Assembly (NCBI GenBank): GCA_016787565.1
Contig: JAEUUG010000013.1
Coordinates: forward strand, 62,001-126,000
Origin: Cyclobacteriaceae bacterium
Lineage (GTDB): Bacteria > Bacteroidota > Bacteroidia > Cytophagales > Cyclobacteriaceae
DNA length: 64,000 bases
Direction: 5' to 3'
Shown here: positions 61,693 to 64,000 of the stretch, in pieces
Layout: the number at the start of each line of letters is the position of its first letter
Numbering within the stretch: position 1 is the stretch's first letter
Position numbers and translations under genes: made by a program
The notes under the pieces: model-generated
Told to the model about the DNA's origin: nothing
What the model saw: only the letters and a program-made list of their open reading frames with translations
Database searches by the model: none

Positions 61693-62370
61693 TTAACGAT
61701 CTATATCCGGTACATAAATTACTTCTTTCACCCAGCTAAGACTCTGAATGTAGGCTAATGTTACAGGCTTAAGGCCTGAATCCATTTCAATAACAAGGCA
61801 AGCCAGATCATTCTTTCCTTTGCGGGAAACCGACATGGTAGCAATGTTACAATCATCATGTGCCAACACATTGGCAATAAAGGCAATGCTTCCACGAACA
61901 TCACTGGCAGTGATAATCATTGTATGCAGATTCGCACTGAAGTCGGCCTTAAACCCATTTACTTCAGCAATGTTAATTACTCCACCACCCTTGCTCTCAC
62001 CCACCACGTCAATGACTTTATTGCCTTTTTTCAGCGATAACCTGATCGTATTCGGATGAAGTGCTGAGGCGTTTCCGATAGACTTAAAATGATAAATGAG
62101 CCCCTCCTGCTGAGCAATTTCCAGTGCATCTTTAATTCGCTTATCATCAGTTTTAAAGTCCAGAAGACCAGCAATAATAGCCCTGTCGCTTCCATGACCT
62201 TCATAGGTACGGGCAAAGGAATTATAAAAAATGATTTCTGCTGAGTCGGGTCTACTTCCCAATAGTTTTAAGGCGGCTCGGGCAATCCTGACAACACCGG
62301 CTGTATGGGAACTGGATGGGCCGATCATAACCGGACCAATCATATCAAAAACACTGCTTTTTTCAGCCAT
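61693..62370 (-). CDS. sdaAB: L-serine ammonia-lyase, beta-subunit type
   Basis: This 225-residue protein starts at the ATG at 62370. It has the serine dehydratase beta motif FDMIGPVMIGPSSSHTAGVVRIAR and GHGSDRAIIAGLL, followed by an ACT-type regulatory domain at 145-215 (HTMIITASDVRGSIAFIANVL). It deaminates serine to pyruvate together with an iron-sulfur alpha subunit that is not in this window. It is the first gene of the transcript with tolC and the adaptor, an unexpected combination. Confidence 0.9.
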   Translation of the reverse strand: MAEKSSVFDMIGPVMIGPSSSHTAGVVRIARAALKLLGSRPDSAEIIFYNSFARTYEGHGSDRAIIAGLLDFKTDDKRIKDALEIAQQEGLIYHFKSIGNASALHPNTIRLSLKKGNKVIDVVGESKGGGVINIAEVNGFKADFSANLHTMIITASDVRGSIAFIANVLAHDDCNIATMSVSRKGKNDLACLVIEMDSGLKPVTLAYIQSLSWVKEVIYVPDIDR

Positions 62371-62457
62371 ACACGCTACAATACGCAATCTGTCGCGAAA
62401 AGGATATAATTGTTACAATAAATCAACATCAGGCAATAAAATTAGATTTTTCTGCTG

Positions 62458-62487
62458 TTGAAGTTTTAATACGTTCAACTATTTTTA
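62458..62487 (+). promoter_or_regulatory. promoter of the TPR/Cys-His protein gene
   Basis: TTG (62458-62460), 19 bp, and TATTTTTA (62480-62487; one mismatch to TAnnTTTG) match the Bacteroidota consensus. The ATG lies 22 bases after the -7 box. Confidence 0.5.
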
Positions 62488-62509
62488 CATCGAGCCCTGA
62501 TATAGCCGT

Positions 62510-64000
62510 ATGAACCGTTACCCCATACTAATCTCTTTTATTCTACTGATCTGCCTAAGATCGCCAGCGCAGGAACCCTTGGTTAGCTTTGATGATCTGA
62601 CGTTTAATTCAACTATTGAAAGAGATATCCTTACCAATCATTTTCTCAACAAAAAAACTGATCTCTTCCAACTATTTATGGCCAATGGAAGATTGCTTAA
62701 TGAAGCATCCCTATTGAAAGGTCAGCAGCGATTTTCCGATCATTTGAAGGAACTGGATCAAAAAACTGCAGCTATTAAGAAAAATGACAAGAAAATAAAA
62801 GTCATTTACACTGACATCCATCAGACATTTTTACAGAAATACGAAGAAGTAAACAGCTTTGAAGATGTTTTCTATAATGGTTACTACAATTGTGTTTCAG
62901 CAACCGCCTTATTTGGACTGGCCTTTAACCGGTTGTCTGTCCCGTATGCTATTAAAGAAGAACCAACGCATATCTATCTGATTGCTTACCCCAATTCGGA
63001 AAGAATCAGAGTTGAAACCACAACACCATCCCTCCTGTTAAAGCCAATCGATGAAACTTTCAAACAAAGTTTTGTTAACACGCTAAAAGCACAGAAAAGG
63101 ATAAGTGCGCAAGAATTTGCCAGCAAATCGACAAACAGTCTTTTTGATCAATACTACTTCGGCAATCAAATGGAACTGACCCTTTTTAACCTTGTCGGCA
63201 TTCAATATATGAACGATGCCATTGAGCAATATGAAGCAAAAAAGCCTGAACAGGCTTATATGCAATTAGAAAAGGCCTATTTATTTTACCCCTCTGAAAA
63301 AATTGTGTACATGCTCCTAATGGCAGGAACAACGGCACTTGAAGATCGGAAAGTGAAGGATGTTACTCATGCAACGTACCTTGGAAAGCTATCGAGGTTC
63401 AAAAATTATGGAATTACAAGTGATATCATTGTTGGTGAATTCAGCCTGGTGATTCATAAACTTCTTTTCGAAGAAGGGCAATTAGAGAAACTGAATAGCT
63501 ATCACACATCACTAAAGAAGGGAGTCTCCGATATTCAAACCAATGTTGAAATTGAATTCCTATATAACTTTGAACTGGGTAGGTATTATTATAATAATGC
63601 TAAATACAAAGAAGCACTTCCTTATTTCGAAACATGTATTGATCTGAAGCCAAACCACTTGGATGCCACTACCGGGTTCTTAAGTGCACTGAGCAGATCT
63701 CTGGATACTTCGCCCGGAAACAATCTTCAAATTATCAAATCATTGGAATCGTACGCTTCTCTACATCCCGGACTTCATCAAAATAATACCTTCAATAACA
63801 TGATGGCCACAACCAATTTAGTGCAGTTTACACAAGATTATGGATTTGATCGGGCTGCAGAAGGAGAACGGAATAAAGACCTTTTCGAAAGGTATATTGA
63901 AAAACATCCAGATCTTCCGCTGAACCATAATCTTATTGGACAGGCCTATTCGGTAGCTGCTGTTTACTATTTTAGAAAAGGCCAGACCGCCAAAGCAAAA
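62510..64000 (+). CDS. secreted TPR protein with a Cys/His transglutaminase-like segment, 3' end outside window
   Basis: 497 codons are visible from the ATG at 62510. A signal peptide (LLICLRSPAQ) leads to a segment that resembles the core of papain/transglutaminase-like proteins: YYNCVSATALFGLAFNRLSVPY, then EEPTHIYLIA. The Cys at about residue 127 and the His at about 158 are spaced as a catalytic pair. Behind it come TPR-like helical repeats (KPEQAYMQLEKAYLFYPSE; YYNNAKYKEALPYFETCIDLKPNHLDA). It may be a periplasmic or outer-membrane peptidase or an inactive relative; the third catalytic residue is not certain. Confidence 0.8.
   Translation, partial: MNRYPILISFILLICLRSPAQEPLVSFDDLTFNSTIERDILTNHFLNKKTDLFQLFMANGRLLNEASLLKGQQRFSDHLKELDQKTAAIKKNDKKIKVIYTDIHQTFLQKYEEVNSFEDVFYNGYYNCVSATALFGLAFNRLSVPYAIKEEPTHIYLIAYPNSERIRVETTTPSLLLKPIDETFKQSFVNTLKAQKRISAQEFASKSTNSLFDQYYFGNQMELTLFNLVGIQYMNDAIEQYEAKKPEQAYMQLEKAYLFYPSEKIVYMLLMAGTTALEDRKVKDVTHATYLGKLSRFKNYGITSDIIVGEFSLVIHKLLFEEGQLEKLNSYHTSLKKGVSDIQTNVEIEFLYNFELGRYYYNNAKYKEALPYFETCIDLKPNHLDATTGFLSALSRSLDTSPGNNLQIIKSLESYASLHPGLHQNNTFNNMMATTNLVQFTQDYGFDRAAEGERNKDLFERYIEKHPDLPLNHNLIGQAYSVAAVYYFRKGQTAKAK

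Noticed and set aside
1-64000. Prophage, integrative element, CRISPR array or tRNA gene
   Set aside because: I saw no integrase, transposase, phage structural gene, regular spaced repeats or cloverleaf sequence; this is by eye, so a tRNA search would be decisive.

Overview
The window comes from the chromosome of a free-living Bacteroidota bacterium, most likely of the order Cytophagales. The evidence is SusC/SusD pairs, a type IX secretion (T9SS) C-terminal tail, many LxxC lipoproteins, promoters of the TTG-N17-20-TAnnTTTG type, a 58-residue histone H1-like protein, and the gene order miaB / sigma-54 activator / lptE / secG. Base composition is moderately A+T rich. I saw no tRNA, rRNA, CRISPR array, integrase or insertion sequence.

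Bases 1-25,100 hold an alpha-glucan (starch or maltodextrin) locus. On the minus strand there are two GH13 enzymes, one with a T9SS tail and one a lipoprotein. They are followed by an operon that starts with a SusE/F-like binding lipoprotein, continues with SusC and SusD, and ends with two FG-GAP/ASPIC-UnbV paralogs around a small lipoprotein. On the plus strand lie a LacI-type regulator, a GH31 alpha-glucosidase, two tandem MFS sugar transporters and a CBM48-esterase split by a one-base frameshift in an A7 run. Palindromic sites with core GCAANNGNTTGC, or a half of it, lie at or beside the -33 box of each transcription unit, so the LacI protein probably controls the whole locus by covering -33.

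Bases 25,100-38,700 hold housekeeping and stress genes: msrA and msrB lipoproteins, a HAMP-GAF-PAS sensor with a YfiR-like partner, a class II glutamine amidotransferase, lhgO, a ThiF/MoeB-rhodanese fusion, an SSS symporter-OsmC-metZ operon, and a cytochrome-like/YceI/DUF5777 operon. Bases 38,770-39,050 contain two tandem copies of a small structured element. On the minus strand each copy reads as a -7 box, a conserved 24-base 5' segment and a GC-rich hairpin with a conserved loop. The upstream promoter carries a sixth LacI-like site on its -33 box.

Bases 39,070-50,850 hold an ATP/ADP-translocase-like transporter fused to HEAT repeats and a cyclic-nucleotide-binding domain, an OmpH/Skp chaperone, a gamma carbonic anhydrase, the miaB-sigma54-lptE-secG cluster, the H1-like gene and an alpha-oxoamine synthase for sphingolipid- or sulfonolipid-type lipids. 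Bases 50,960-64,000 hold accC, a DUF1015 gene, maf, a small surface-glycan cluster (GT-A-like, GT90, FkbM, GT2), ppa, an sdaAB-TolC-MacA-like operon with no ABC partner in view, and a TPR protein with a Cys/His transglutaminase-like segment that runs off the end.
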